DNA from: Reyranella sp. | GTDB taxonomy: Bacteria; Pseudomonadota; Alphaproteobacteria; Reyranellales; Reyranellaceae | Direction: 5' to 3' | Assembly: GCA_016780605.1 (NCBI GenBank) | Contig: JADHLS010000005.1 | Location: 1 to 21,051 of the forward strand | DNA: 21,051 bases | Part shown: positions 8,042 to 14,957 of the stretch, piece after piece | How the letters are laid out: each line of letters starts with the position of its first letter | Position numbering within the stretch: position 1 is the first letter of the stretch | The notes under the pieces: model-generated | The model's input: the letters and a program-made list of their open reading frames with translations, nothing else | Database searches by the model: none | Told to the model about the DNA's origin: nothing | Translations under genes and position numbers: made by a program

Positions 8042-8067
8042 GGCGCGCCTGATACGACAGGTTTCGC

Positions 8068-9324
8068 TCAGGCGCGAGCCTTCAATGGCGTGATGTTGTC
8101 CCCCACCCCGCGCAGGTAGAGATCGATGGCGCGACCGGGATCGGCCATCACTTGGCGGATGTTACGGATCGCCTGTCGGATGCGATGCTTGTTCTCGACC
8201 AGGGCGATGCGGACATGGGCGTCGCCATGCTCGCCGAAGCCGATGCCGGGCGAGACCGCGACATTGGCCTGGGTCAGCAGGAGCTTGGAGAAGGCAAGCG
8301 AGCCCAGCTCGGCGAAGTCCTTCGGCAACGGCGCCCAGGCAAACATGCTGGCCGACGGCGACGGCAACTGCCAGCCGGCGGACGCCAGGCCCTCGATCAG
8401 GACGTCGCGCCGCTCCTTGTAAGTGTTGCGCGCCTCGACGATGCAGTCCTGCGGCCCGTTGAGCGCCGCGGTCGCCGCCACCTGGATCGGCGTGAAGGCG
8501 CCATAGTCGAGGTACGACTTGATGCGGGTCAGTGCGTGGATCAGCGTCTTATTGCCGGCGGCAAAACCGATGCGCCAGCCCGCCATCGAGTAGGTCTTGC
8601 TCATCGAGGTGAACTCGACGGCGATGTCGCGCGCGCCCGGCACCTGCAGCACCGACGGCGGCGGCACGCCGTCGAAATAGATCTCGGCATAGGCGAGGTC
8701 CGACAGGATCCAGATGCCCTGGCGTTTGCAGAAATCGACGATCGCGGCATAGAAATCGAGATCGACGACCTGCGCCGTCGGGTTCGACGGATAGTTCAGC
8801 ACCAGGGCGATCGGCTTGGGCACCGTGTGGCGCACCGCGCGCTCCAGCGCCGGCAGGAACTCGTCGAGCGAGGTGCTGCCCGGCACCGGGATATGGCGCA
8901 CCGAGCCGCCGGCGATGATGAACCCGTAGGGATGGATGGGGTAGCTGGGGTTGGGCACCAGCACGATGTCGCCCGGCGAGGTGATGGCCTGCGCGAGGTT
9001 GGCGAGGCCCTCCTTCGAGCCCAACGTGACGATGATCTCGCTCTCGGGATCGAGCTCGACATTGAAGCGGCGCTGATAGTAGGCCGCCTGCGCCTTGCGC
9101 AGGCCTGGAATGCCACGCGAGGCGGAGTAGCCGTGGGCGCGCGGATTGCCGGCGGCCTCGGCGAGCTTGGCGACGATATGCGGCGCGGTCGGCAGATCGG
9201 GATTGCCCATGCCGAGGTCGATGACGTCCTGGCCGGCGCCACGGGCCCGCGCCTTCATGGCGTTCACTTCCGCGAACACGTAGGGCGGCAGGCGCTTCAG
9301 CCGGTGGAATTCGGAATCGTCCAT
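8068..9324 (-). CDS. alaC: AlaC/DapL-type class I/II aminotransferase
   Basis: 418 aa from the ATG at 9324, which is preceded by AAGGA. A longer frame to 9408 is rejected because it would run back into the OmpA-family gene. It is a PLP fold-type I enzyme: the PLP lysine is Lys243 in SMSKTYSMAGW, and NYPSNPTAQ (178-186) is the substrate/cofactor loop. The N-terminus (RLKRLPPYVFAEVN) and DLGMGNPDLPT closely resemble E. coli AlaC (glutamate-pyruvate transaminase). Proteobacterial members are often annotated as LL-diaminopimelate aminotransferase, and the sequence cannot tell these activities apart. Location just before hom, which is usual in alphaproteobacteria, hints at a role in aspartate-family amino acids, but that is inference. 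Confidence 0.88.
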   Translation of the reverse strand: MDDSEFHRLKRLPPYVFAEVNAMKARARGAGQDVIDLGMGNPDLPTAPHIVAKLAEAAGNPRAHGYSASRGIPGLRKAQAAYYQRRFNVELDPESEIIVTLGSKEGLANLAQAITSPGDIVLVPNPSYPIHPYGFIIAGGSVRHIPVPGSTSLDEFLPALERAVRHTVPKPIALVLNYPSNPTAQVVDLDFYAAIVDFCKRQGIWILSDLAYAEIYFDGVPPPSVLQVPGARDIAVEFTSMSKTYSMAGWRIGFAAGNKTLIHALTRIKSYLDYGAFTPIQVAATAALNGPQDCIVEARNTYKERRDVLIEGLASAGWQLPSPSASMFAWAPLPKDFAELGSLAFSKLLLTQANVAVSPGIGFGEHGDAHVRIALVENKHRIRQAIRNIRQVMADPGRAIDLYLRGVGDNITPLKARA

Positions 9325-9341
9325 TGCTTTATTCCTTGGCG

Positions 9342-11219
9342 CTAGAAATCCAGGAAGATCTCGACGCGCCGGTTGGCGGTCTGGCCGCGCTCTGACGTGG
9401 TCTCCCACGCGGGTTCGGAATCGGATGCGGCCTCGGCGATGATGCGATCGCGCGGCACGCCGAGCCGGATCAGCTGATCGGCCACGATGAGCGCACGACG
9501 ACGCGAGATGTCGTAGTTGTCGTTCGCGAGCTCGGCGGGCGATGACGAAAAGGCGTCCACGGCGGCATGGCCGACGATGCGGATCGTGGCGGCGTTGCCC
9601 TTCACGATCGCCGCCACCTTCGTCAGCACGGCATTGTCGTTGGCGTCGAGTTCGGCGGAGCCGCGATCGAACTGGATGATCGCGAGCTGCCGGCCCCTGT
9701 TTGCCGGAATCACGACGGACAGCGACGCCTGCGGTGCGGCCCCAGGAGGCGGCGGCGCAGCAGCGGCCATCTGGGTGGCCGGCGCGGCCGGTGCCGGCGG
9801 CGCCCAGTTTGCCGGCGGCACGAACGCCTTGTTGGGGTCGACACGTTGCGCCTGCGGCGGTGGCGGCGCCACGGCCACCGCAGCCGGTGTTGGCGGCGGT
9901 GGCGGCGCGGCGGCGGCCGTCATCGTTGGGGCCGGTGGCGGCGTAGACGCAGGAGCCGGCGCCACATTAGCCGGAGCAACCGTGGCGGCGCTTTGGCCCG
10001 GCGGCGCCCAGCCTGGCGGTGGCACGAAAGCCTTGTTGGGATCGCCGCGCCGCCCCGGTGCGACAGCAACCGGCGCCGGAGCGGGCTCAGGCGGCGGTGG
10101 GGGGTTCACGGCGGAGGAGTTTGGCGCGGGCGCCGGCGCAGGCGCCGGTGGTGGAGCAGGTGCTGGAACAGGTGCCGGCGGTGCGCTCGCCGCGGCGACA
10201 ACGGGTTCTGCCTGGCCGGGCGGAGTCCAACCCGGCGGCGGGACGAACGCCTTGTTGGGATCGGCAGACCGCGTCGGTGCGGCCGCAACGGGCCGAGGTG
10301 CCGGCACGGGCTCAGGGGCTGGTGCGACGACTGGTGGCGACGGCGGAGCCGGAGGCGGTGGTGGTGGCGGAGCGGGTGACGCCACTGGCGCCGGAGGTGG
10401 CGCGCTGGTCATGGCGGCCGTCGTCACTGCAGGCGCGGCGCTCGCCGTCGCGACTGCCGGTGTGGCCGTGACCGGCTCGGTGGCGCCTTGCGGCTGCCAG
10501 CCCGGCGGCGGCACGAACGCCTTGTTGGGATCACGCGGCCTGGTCGCCGTGGCCTGCACGACTGCGGGCTGCACCATGGCCTGCTGCTGCGGCGGCTCAG
10601 GTGGCGGCGGCGGTGCCGCTCTTTGCGACTGCTGCGCTGGTGGCGGTGGCGGAGGTGCGGCGTTGATCGGTGCTGCAGGCGTGGGCGTGGCCGGCGGTGG
10701 CGCAGCGGGGCGCTCGGCAGGCGTCGGTTCGGGCGCAGGCGGTGCGCCTTCATTCAGTCTCTCGGGATTGCCCATCTGCGCCGACGACGGCCGTCCCGGC
10801 AGCCCTCCGGTGGTCGGCTGAATTTCCGGCTTGGGCTCCTTGGACTTGGCCTCCTTCTCGGCGGCGTCGCGCGCCTGGCGGTCCTCGCGTGCCTTGGCGT
10901 CACGCTCGGCGGCCTCCTTCTCGGCCTTCTCGCGCGCCGCCTTCTGGCCGCCCGTGCCTTTGACGAGGGAGCCGATCTGCGGCGTCTGTCCGCGCGTTTC
11001 GTCGACTGCCGCGACGCCCGGCTCGTATTGCCGATTCGGATTGCCCGTTGGCAGCGCACCGCTCGCCGTTACGCCGCGGTCGGCGCCGGGGCGAAGCTTG
11101 GTGGTGCCCGCCGGTGGGCTGTCGCTGAACCAGCCGCAGCCCGACAGCAGGGTGAGCGTAGACACGCCAAGCAAGCCAAGCCATCGGCCCCTGCCCGTCA
11201 CGTCCCTGTCCTCTGACAT
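9342..11219 (-). CDS. OmpA-family peptidoglycan-binding lipoprotein with long Pro-rich linker
   Basis: 625 aa. The start at 11219 is chosen over a much longer open frame (to 13319) because a lipoprotein signal follows directly: hydrophobic LGLLGVSTLT then LLSGC with the lipidated Cys28, and AAGGAAG lies upstream. A charged, probably helical segment rich in Lys/Glu/Ala occupies about 90-130. A Pro/Ala-rich linker runs from about 150 to 500 and contains four copies of the 12-residue motif DPNKAFVPPPGW (starts at residues 230, 320, 393, 461; the fourth reads PPANW). The last ~120 residues are an OmpA-C domain: IQFDRGSAELD, IRIVGHA, NYDISRRRALIVADQL and NRRVEIFLDF, the peptidoglycan-binding pattern. 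It probably tethers outer membrane to cell wall, with the linker spanning the periplasm. It is the first gene of the aminotransferase-hom-glpX series (17 nt to the next). Confidence 0.9.
   Translation of the reverse strand: MSEDRDVTGRGRWLGLLGVSTLTLLSGCGWFSDSPPAGTTKLRPGADRGVTASGALPTGNPNRQYEPGVAAVDETRGQTPQIGSLVKGTGGQKAAREKAEKEAAERDAKAREDRQARDAAEKEAKSKEPKPEIQPTTGGLPGRPSSAQMGNPERLNEGAPPAPEPTPAERPAAPPPATPTPAAPINAAPPPPPPAQQSQRAAPPPPPEPPQQQAMVQPAVVQATATRPRDPNKAFVPPPGWQPQGATEPVTATPAVATASAAPAVTTAAMTSAPPPAPVASPAPPPPPPPAPPSPPVVAPAPEPVPAPRPVAAAPTRSADPNKAFVPPPGWTPPGQAEPVVAAASAPPAPVPAPAPPPAPAPAPAPNSSAVNPPPPPEPAPAPVAVAPGRRGDPNKAFVPPPGWAPPGQSAATVAPANVAPAPASTPPPAPTMTAAAAPPPPPTPAAVAVAPPPPQAQRVDPNKAFVPPANWAPPAPAAPATQMAAAAPPPPGAAPQASLSVVIPANRGRQLAIIQFDRGSAELDANDNAVLTKVAAIVKGNAATIRIVGHAAVDAFSSSPAELANDNYDISRRRALIVADQLIRLGVPRDRIIAEAASDSEPAWETTSERGQTANRRVEIFLDF
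9804..9839 (-). repeat. DPNKAFVPP(x)(x)W repeat, copy 4 (divergent)
   Basis: 36 bases encoding DPNKAFVPPANW in the OmpA-family lipoprotein. It is the most C-terminal copy and differs from the other three at positions 10-11 (AN for PG). Confidence 0.9.
10008..10043 (-). repeat. DPNKAFVPPPGW repeat, copy 3
   Basis: 36 bases encoding the 12-residue motif DPNKAFVPPPGW, followed by APPG. It starts 68 residues before copy 4. Synonymous codon differences from the other copies (GCT for Ala, CCA for Pro) show that the protein sequence, not the DNA, is conserved. Confidence 0.92.
10227..10262 (-). repeat. DPNKAFVPPPGW repeat, copy 2
   Basis: 36 bases encoding DPNKAFVPPPGW, followed by TPPG. It starts 73 residues before copy 3. 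Codon choice differs at the Val codon (GTC for GTG). Confidence 0.92.
10497..10532 (-). repeat. DPNKAFVPPPGW repeat, copy 1
   Basis: 36 bases encoding DPNKAFVPPPGW, followed by QPQG. It is the most N-terminal copy, starting 90 residues before copy 2; the spacing shortens toward the OmpA domain (90, 73, 68 residues). Confidence 0.92.
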
Positions 11220-11279
11220 CCACACTTCCTTAAGGCGAACCCGGCCGCCCACGATCTGTAGCGGAGGCCGAGAGTAAAA

Positions 11280-11310
11280 TTGACCCGTCTGTTGTCGCAG
11301 CCTACCTAAT
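11280..11310 (+). promoter_or_regulatory. phaC: Candidate sigma-70-like promoter for phaC
   Basis: In the 198-bp divergent region between the OmpA-family lipoprotein and phaC, TTGACC (11280-11285) has 5 of 6 matches to a -35 box. The best -10 candidate is CCTAAT (11305-11310) after a 19-nt spacer, 4 of 6 matches. Both elements are imperfect, and no convincing promoter was found on the minus strand in this region. The region must hold starts for both divergent units unless the minus operon is read from elsewhere. Confidence 0.25.
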
Positions 11311-11417
11311 AAGGTGGAAAGCGGCGGCCTGGAGCCAGACGATACTAGGTATGGTACCGGGCCGCCGAAGCTATCGCAAGAAACGGCCCAAAGCCAATGA
11401 TCGAGAAGGGGAAACGC

Positions 11418-13232
11418 ATGTCGGAGTCGTCGACCCCACCGGGCGCCGCCAGGCTCTCCACCGCCGAGGCCGAGCGGATGAAGGACGCCTTCAAGGACAT
11501 CGCCGAGCGCAGCCAGAAGCTCCTGCAGGAGTTCAGCGAGCGCTACAAGGCCGACGGCCCGCAACCGGCCGATCCGCTGCGCCTCACCCAGACCTTCATG
11601 GACTTCACCGCCAAGATGCTGGCCGACCCCAACCGGCTGCTGCAGGCGCAGATGGAGCTGTGGCAGCAGTACATGAAGCTGTGGCAGGTCACCGCCCAGC
11701 GCATGATGGGCCAGCAGGTCGAGCCCCTGGCCGAGCCGGCCAAGGGCGACAAGCGCTTCGCCGATCCGGCGTGGAAGGATGAGGTGGTCTTCGACTATCT
11801 CAAGCAGTCGTACCTGCTCACCGCGCGCTGGCTGCAGGACACCGTGAAGCAGGTCGAAGGGGTCGACGACAAGACGGCGAAGAAGGTCGACTTCTATACG
11901 CGCCAGTTCATCGACGCCATGTCGCCTTCCAACTTCGCGCTTACCAATCCCCAGGTCGTGAAGGCCACGGTCGAGAGCAAGGGCGAGAACCTGGTCAAGG
12001 GCCTGCAGAACCTCCTGACCGATCTCGAGCGCGGCAAGGGCAACCTCGCCATCCGCCAGACCGACATGAAGGCCTTCAAGGTCGGCGGCAATGTCGCGAC
12101 CTCGCCGGGCAAGGTCGTCTACCAGAACAAGGTGATGCAGCTCCTGCAGTACGCGCCGGCCACCGAGCAGGTCTGGCAGATGCCGCTGCTGATCGTGCCG
12201 CCGTGGATCAACAAATTCTACATCCTCGACCTCAAGCCCGAGAACTCGTTCATCAAGTGGGCGACCGAGCAGGGCTACACGGTGTTCGTGATCTCGTGGG
12301 TCAATCCCGACGAGCAGCTGACCCAGCTGGTGTTCGAGGACTACATGAAGCTCGGGCCGCTGGCGGCGCTGGACGCCATCGAGCAGGCGACCGGCGAGAA
12401 GAAGGTGTCGGCGATCGGCTACTGCATCGGCGGCACGCTGATGGCGACGACGCTCGCCTACATGGCGGCGCGCGGCGATGACCGGATCGCGGCCTGCACC
12501 TTCTTTACCGCCCAGGTCGACTTCACCGAGCCGGGCGAGCTCGGCGTGTTCATCGACGAGGATCAGCTGGCCAGCGTCGAGCAGCTGATGAGCAAGAAGG
12601 GCTATCTCGAGGGTGCCGAGATGGCGACCACCTTCAACATGCTGCGCGCCAACGACCTCATCTGGTCGTTCGTGGTGAACAACTACCTGATGGGCAAGGA
12701 CCCCTTCCCCTTCGACCTCTTGTTCTGGAACGCCGACGCCACGCGCATGCCGGCGGCCATGCACAGCTACTACCTGCGCAACATGTACCAGAAGAATCTG
12801 CTGGCGAAGCCGGGCGGGCTCACCATCGACAACGTGCCGATCGACCTCCGCAAGATCACCATCCCGGTCTACCTGCAGGCCGGCAAGGAAGACCACATTG
12901 CGCCCGCCAAGTCGGTCTACAAGGCAACGCAGCTCTTCAGCGGGCCGGTGCGCTTCATGCTGGCGGGCTCGGGCCACATCGCGGGCGTGGTCAATCCGCC
13001 GCGCAACAAGAAGTACCAGCACTGGCTGAACGAGACGGCGAAGAATCCGCCGAGCCTCGAGGAATGGCGGGCGGGCGCCCAGGAGTTCCCCGGCTCGTGG
13101 TGGAACGACTGGGACAAGTGGCTGTCGGCCAAGTCCGGCGCCAAGGTGCCGGCGCGCGTGCCCGGCACGGGCGGGCTGCCGGCGATCGAGGATGCGCCGG
13201 GGAGTTACGTGAAGGTGCGGACGATCGAGTGA
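11418..13232 (+). CDS. phaC: Class I poly(3-hydroxyalkanoate) synthase
   Basis: 604 aa, the usual class I size. It polymerises (R)-3-hydroxyacyl-CoA, mostly 3-hydroxybutyryl-CoA, into storage polyester at the granule surface. The start at 11418 is preferred over an ATG at 11397 because AAGGGG (11406-11411) sits 6 nt before it. The alpha/beta-hydrolase core has the lipase-like box GYCIGG with nucleophile Cys336, Asp492 in GKEDHIAP and His520 in GSGHIAGVVNPP, completing the catalytic triad. The N-terminal third is the helical domain typical of class I enzymes, with a PPWINKFYILDL segment leading into the catalytic domain. No phaA, phaB, phaE, phasin or depolymerase gene is beside it in this window. 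It is divergent from the OmpA-family lipoprotein and is followed by a palindromic element. Confidence 0.97.
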   Translation: MSESSTPPGAARLSTAEAERMKDAFKDIAERSQKLLQEFSERYKADGPQPADPLRLTQTFMDFTAKMLADPNRLLQAQMELWQQYMKLWQVTAQRMMGQQVEPLAEPAKGDKRFADPAWKDEVVFDYLKQSYLLTARWLQDTVKQVEGVDDKTAKKVDFYTRQFIDAMSPSNFALTNPQVVKATVESKGENLVKGLQNLLTDLERGKGNLAIRQTDMKAFKVGGNVATSPGKVVYQNKVMQLLQYAPATEQVWQMPLLIVPPWINKFYILDLKPENSFIKWATEQGYTVFVISWVNPDEQLTQLVFEDYMKLGPLAALDAIEQATGEKKVSAIGYCIGGTLMATTLAYMAARGDDRIAACTFFTAQVDFTEPGELGVFIDEDQLASVEQLMSKKGYLEGAEMATTFNMLRANDLIWSFVVNNYLMGKDPFPFDLLFWNADATRMPAAMHSYYLRNMYQKNLLAKPGGLTIDNVPIDLRKITIPVYLQAGKEDHIAPAKSVYKATQLFSGPVRFMLAGSGHIAGVVNPPRNKKYQHWLNETAKNPPSLEEWRAGAQEFPGSWWNDWDKWLSAKSGAKVPARVPGTGGLPAIEDAPGSYVKVRTIE

Positions 13233-13233
13233 G

Positions 13234-13494
13234 TCATATTCTAGTGGACAGCGAGCCTCCGGCTCGCTCATGAGCTTGAGCGACCCGGAGGCTCGCGGTC
13301 TGGAAGAGCATGAGTTCATCCGTCCGCAAGATAACCCTTGTCATTACAATAATCAAGAACAAATAACTGAAGTACACGCCCTGAATAATTGCGCGCCATA
13401 CGACGCCTTTATTCGCAAATAGCAGCGCATATAGCAGGTCGCCCGCTCGGCACCCCACGATATCTGGCGCCAAGGCCGCCTGTTTATGCGCCAC
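13234..13494 (-). CDS. Doubtful small membrane-protein ORF
   Basis: 86 codons beginning with GTG at 13494 without a clear Shine-Dalgarno. A single hydrophobic helix (VYFSYLFLIIVMTRVIL) follows a segment ALLFANKGVVWRAIIQG, which looks protein-like. However, the last 20 or so residues are just the read-through of the palindrome at 13250-13296, so the C-terminus is either extended by insertion of that element or the ORF is not a gene. It lies 52 nt downstream of the better-supported small membrane gene on the same strand. It may be a decayed remnant. Low confidence. Confidence 0.25.
   Translation of the reverse strand: MAHKQAALAPDIVGCRAGDLLYALLFANKGVVWRAIIQGVYFSYLFLIIVMTRVILRTDELMLFQTASLRVAQAHERAGGSLSTRI
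13250..13296. repeat. REP-like palindromic element downstream of phaC
   Basis: Bases 13251-13262 (GCGAGCCTCCGG) are exactly complementary to 13285-13296 (CCGGAGGCTCGC). Inside, CGCTCA (13265-13270) pairs with TGAGCG (13277-13282), giving a long hairpin interrupted by a 2x2 internal mismatch. The left part also forms its own perfect hairpin, AGCGAGCC / GGCTCGCT around a TCC loop (13250-13268). No T-tract follows. It starts 17 nt after the phaC stop, so it may act as a transcript end or mRNA stabiliser. The structure resembles bacterial REP/intergenic palindromes, but no second copy is in this window. Confidence 0.6.
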
Positions 13495-13546
13495 GCAGGC
13501 TTGCTGTCACCGCCGTCACCAGCCGGCCGGCATCGCCCGGCAAGCG
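13301..13546. other. Low-GC intergenic pocket
   Basis: Between phaC and the small membrane gene there is no confident gene for about 310 bases. Bases 13321-13380 contain only 24 G/C out of 60, far below the flanking genes. The stretch carries the doubtful minus-strand ORF and nothing else that I recognise: no tRNA, no transposase remnant and no direct repeat of useful length. Confidence 0.6.
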
Positions 13547-13753
13547 TCAGTCGTTCGCACTATTGCCTCGGGGACCGATCACGAGGCTCTGGATGTAGCT
13601 CAGGACAGCCCATGTAACCAGGAAAGCGATACACTCCAATGAGAAGCTGTGGAACTTGTAGAAAAGCTCCGCGACCACGAAGGCCACAATGAAAGGCACA
13701 AGCTCGCGTTTCATTACCGCCTGAAGGCCCAAGGTCTGGATCAGCGAATACAT
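13547..13753 (-). CDS. Small two-helix membrane protein
   Basis: 68 aa from the ATG at 13753. That start is picked over in-frame starts at 13765 and 13795 because GGAGG (13759-13763 on the minus strand) lies 5 nt before it. There are two hydrophobic helices: ELVPFIVAFVVAELFYKF and the stretch from LECIAFLVTWAVLSYIQ to LVI, with a short polar loop (HSFSLE) between. The N-terminus MYSLIQTLGLQAVMKR is amphipathic. A promoter-like sequence lies upstream. No family was recognised. It is divergent from the propeller-like gene at 13852, so it may be a separate small unit, or a regulator or anchor for that cassette (inference). Confidence 0.65.
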   Translation of the reverse strand: MYSLIQTLGLQAVMKRELVPFIVAFVVAELFYKFHSFSLECIAFLVTWAVLSYIQSLVIGPRGNSAND

Positions 13754-13758
13754 GGCGT

Positions 13759-13763
13759 CCTCC
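13759..13763 (-). promoter_or_regulatory. Ribosome-binding site deciding the small membrane protein start
   Basis: GGAGG on the minus strand, 5 nt before the ATG at 13753. The earlier in-frame starts lack such a site, so this fixes the start. Confidence 0.65.
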
Positions 13764-13784
13764 ATCGCACATCCGCGGGTTGCA

Positions 13785-13814
13785 ATGATAGACACTTTAG
13801 TATCCCCTGCTCAA
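13785..13814 (-). promoter_or_regulatory. Candidate sigma-70 promoter for the small membrane protein gene
   Basis: On the minus strand TTGAGC (13809-13814) and TATCAT (13785-13790) are separated by 18 nt, matching -35 and -10 boxes at 4 of 6 and 5 of 6 positions. Transcription would begin near 13778, about 25 nt before the ATG at 13753, leaving room for the GGAGG site. This is a reasonable but unproven promoter. Confidence 0.45.
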
Positions 13815-13851
13815 GGCCCTGTCGGAGGGCAGTCAAAAGGATGAATCCGCC

Positions 13852-14874
13852 ATGATCCATCCGGAGCTCATCCCGCTAGGTGTCAGCGACCCTGATGGGC
13901 GCTTCGGCGCCGTTGCGAACCGCCTCGACATCGATCTGATCGACCTCCTGTCCGGGGCGCGAGCGCGGCGGCTGGCTGCGACTGGCAGCCCTTTGATGAT
14001 CGATGACGGGCGCCTGCTCGGATGGCAGAGCCAGCCTGCCCCTCACCGTCTGCGACTGTTCAAGGCAACGCTGCCGCCGTCAGGCCCCGCCATCGGCTGG
14101 TCGCCCGAAGTCGAGTTGCCGGCGTGGGCCGATCCACACCCCAACGCAAACGACGAGTTCGCCATCAGGTTCGCCCGTGACGGCCAAGTCTATGCCCTGT
14201 TTTGGCGGGCCCGCCGGCGCTATGGCGGCGGCGCGCCTCCTCCGCCCGAGTTGCAAGCCGAGATCAACCGCCAAGTGGCGGCCGGCCGCATCGACTTCGA
14301 TGTCCGCACCCTCGCCGTCGTGCGTCAGCGCGATGACGATGGCTTCGCTGATGGCGCCGAACGCGCCCGTCGCGGCGAGGATCTGGCCCGCCACGCCGAC
14401 GGAATGGCCTATCGACAGGCCGGCGAGCTGCACAACGCGCCATGGATGATGCCAGATGGCCCACGGTTTCTCCGCCGCACTGGGGCGCGCCTGACGATCG
14501 TTCGAGGGGATACCGCCAACGCCCCTCCGGTCGTCGACATCCAAGCAGAAGAGCCCGAGCAGCTGGTGCCGGAGTTATCGCTCGACGGACGACACCTAGC
14601 TGTTGTTACCCGCTTAGGTAGTGCGCTGACATGGACCATCCATAGCGTCCTAACGGGAGAGCTGGTCTGCCGCGTGCCCTACAGCGCGGGCCTCAAGTCA
14701 TTCCGGATCTTCGATCGGCGCCTTCTCTATCTTGACGAAAACGTGATCAACCGCGGCACAACGGTGACCACAAGCAGAGTCCTCCTCGCCCGAGCGACGG
14801 ATAGCGGCAATCTGCTTTGGTCTTACGGGTTCGAACCCATCATCAGCGCAAACCGGATGTCCCTGCCACCGTAA
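13852..14874 (+). CDS. Propeller-like protein of unknown function, first gene of the propeller/VWA cassette
   Basis: 340 aa. Repeated units such as IDLIDLLSGARARRLAATG, SVLTGELVCRVPY and RATDSGNLLWSYGFEP have the pattern 'strand, turn with T/SG, strand ending in W or R' of PQQ/WD-type beta-propeller blades. Between residues about 125 and 200 there is a charged, proline-rich insertion (from GGGAPPPPELQAEINRQ to DDDGFADGAERARRG) that breaks the repeat pattern. There is no signal peptide and no membrane segment. AAGGA sits about 10 nt before the ATG. It is 83 nt upstream of the giant double-propeller gene on the same strand. I recognise no specific family; the propeller call rests on repeat pattern only. 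Confidence 0.7.
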   Translation: MIHPELIPLGVSDPDGRFGAVANRLDIDLIDLLSGARARRLAATGSPLMIDDGRLLGWQSQPAPHRLRLFKATLPPSGPAIGWSPEVELPAWADPHPNANDEFAIRFARDGQVYALFWRARRRYGGGAPPPPELQAEINRQVAAGRIDFDVRTLAVVRQRDDDGFADGAERARRGEDLARHADGMAYRQAGELHNAPWMMPDGPRFLRRTGARLTIVRGDTANAPPVVDIQAEEPEQLVPELSLDGRHLAVVTRLGSALTWTIHSVLTGELVCRVPYSAGLKSFRIFDRRLLYLDENVINRGTTVTTSRVLLARATDSGNLLWSYGFEPIISANRMSLPP

Positions 14875-14957
14875 CACAATTGCAGGTTGCGCCCAATTTC
14901 CACTTACAATAGAAAGTCCAGACCAATATTCCCGAACGCATTCCAGCGGAGGGCATC

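Noticed and set aside
6542..8119. A 525-codon plus-strand open frame opposite hom and the start of glpX.
   Set aside because: Antisense composition and no recognisable domain; both genes beneath it are well supported.
9517..10821. A Gly/Ala-rich 434-codon plus-strand frame that looks like a PE-PGRS-type protein.
   Set aside because: It is the complement of the Pro/Ala-rich linker of the OmpA-family lipoprotein; CCG/GCG codons read as CGG/CGC or GGC/GGT on the other strand.
9342..13319. A 1325-codon minus-strand open frame covering the whole of phaC and the OmpA-family gene.
   Set aside because: The N-terminal 700 codons are antisense to phaC, which has clear motifs, and read as His/Leu/Val/Arg-rich low-information sequence typical of GC-rich antisense frames. 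Only the part from 11219 has a lipoprotein signal and a Shine-Dalgarno.
14003..14449. Ser/Pro/Arg-rich frame inside the 340-aa propeller-like gene.
   Set aside because: Wrong-frame shadow with no start signal; the longer frame has sensible repeats.
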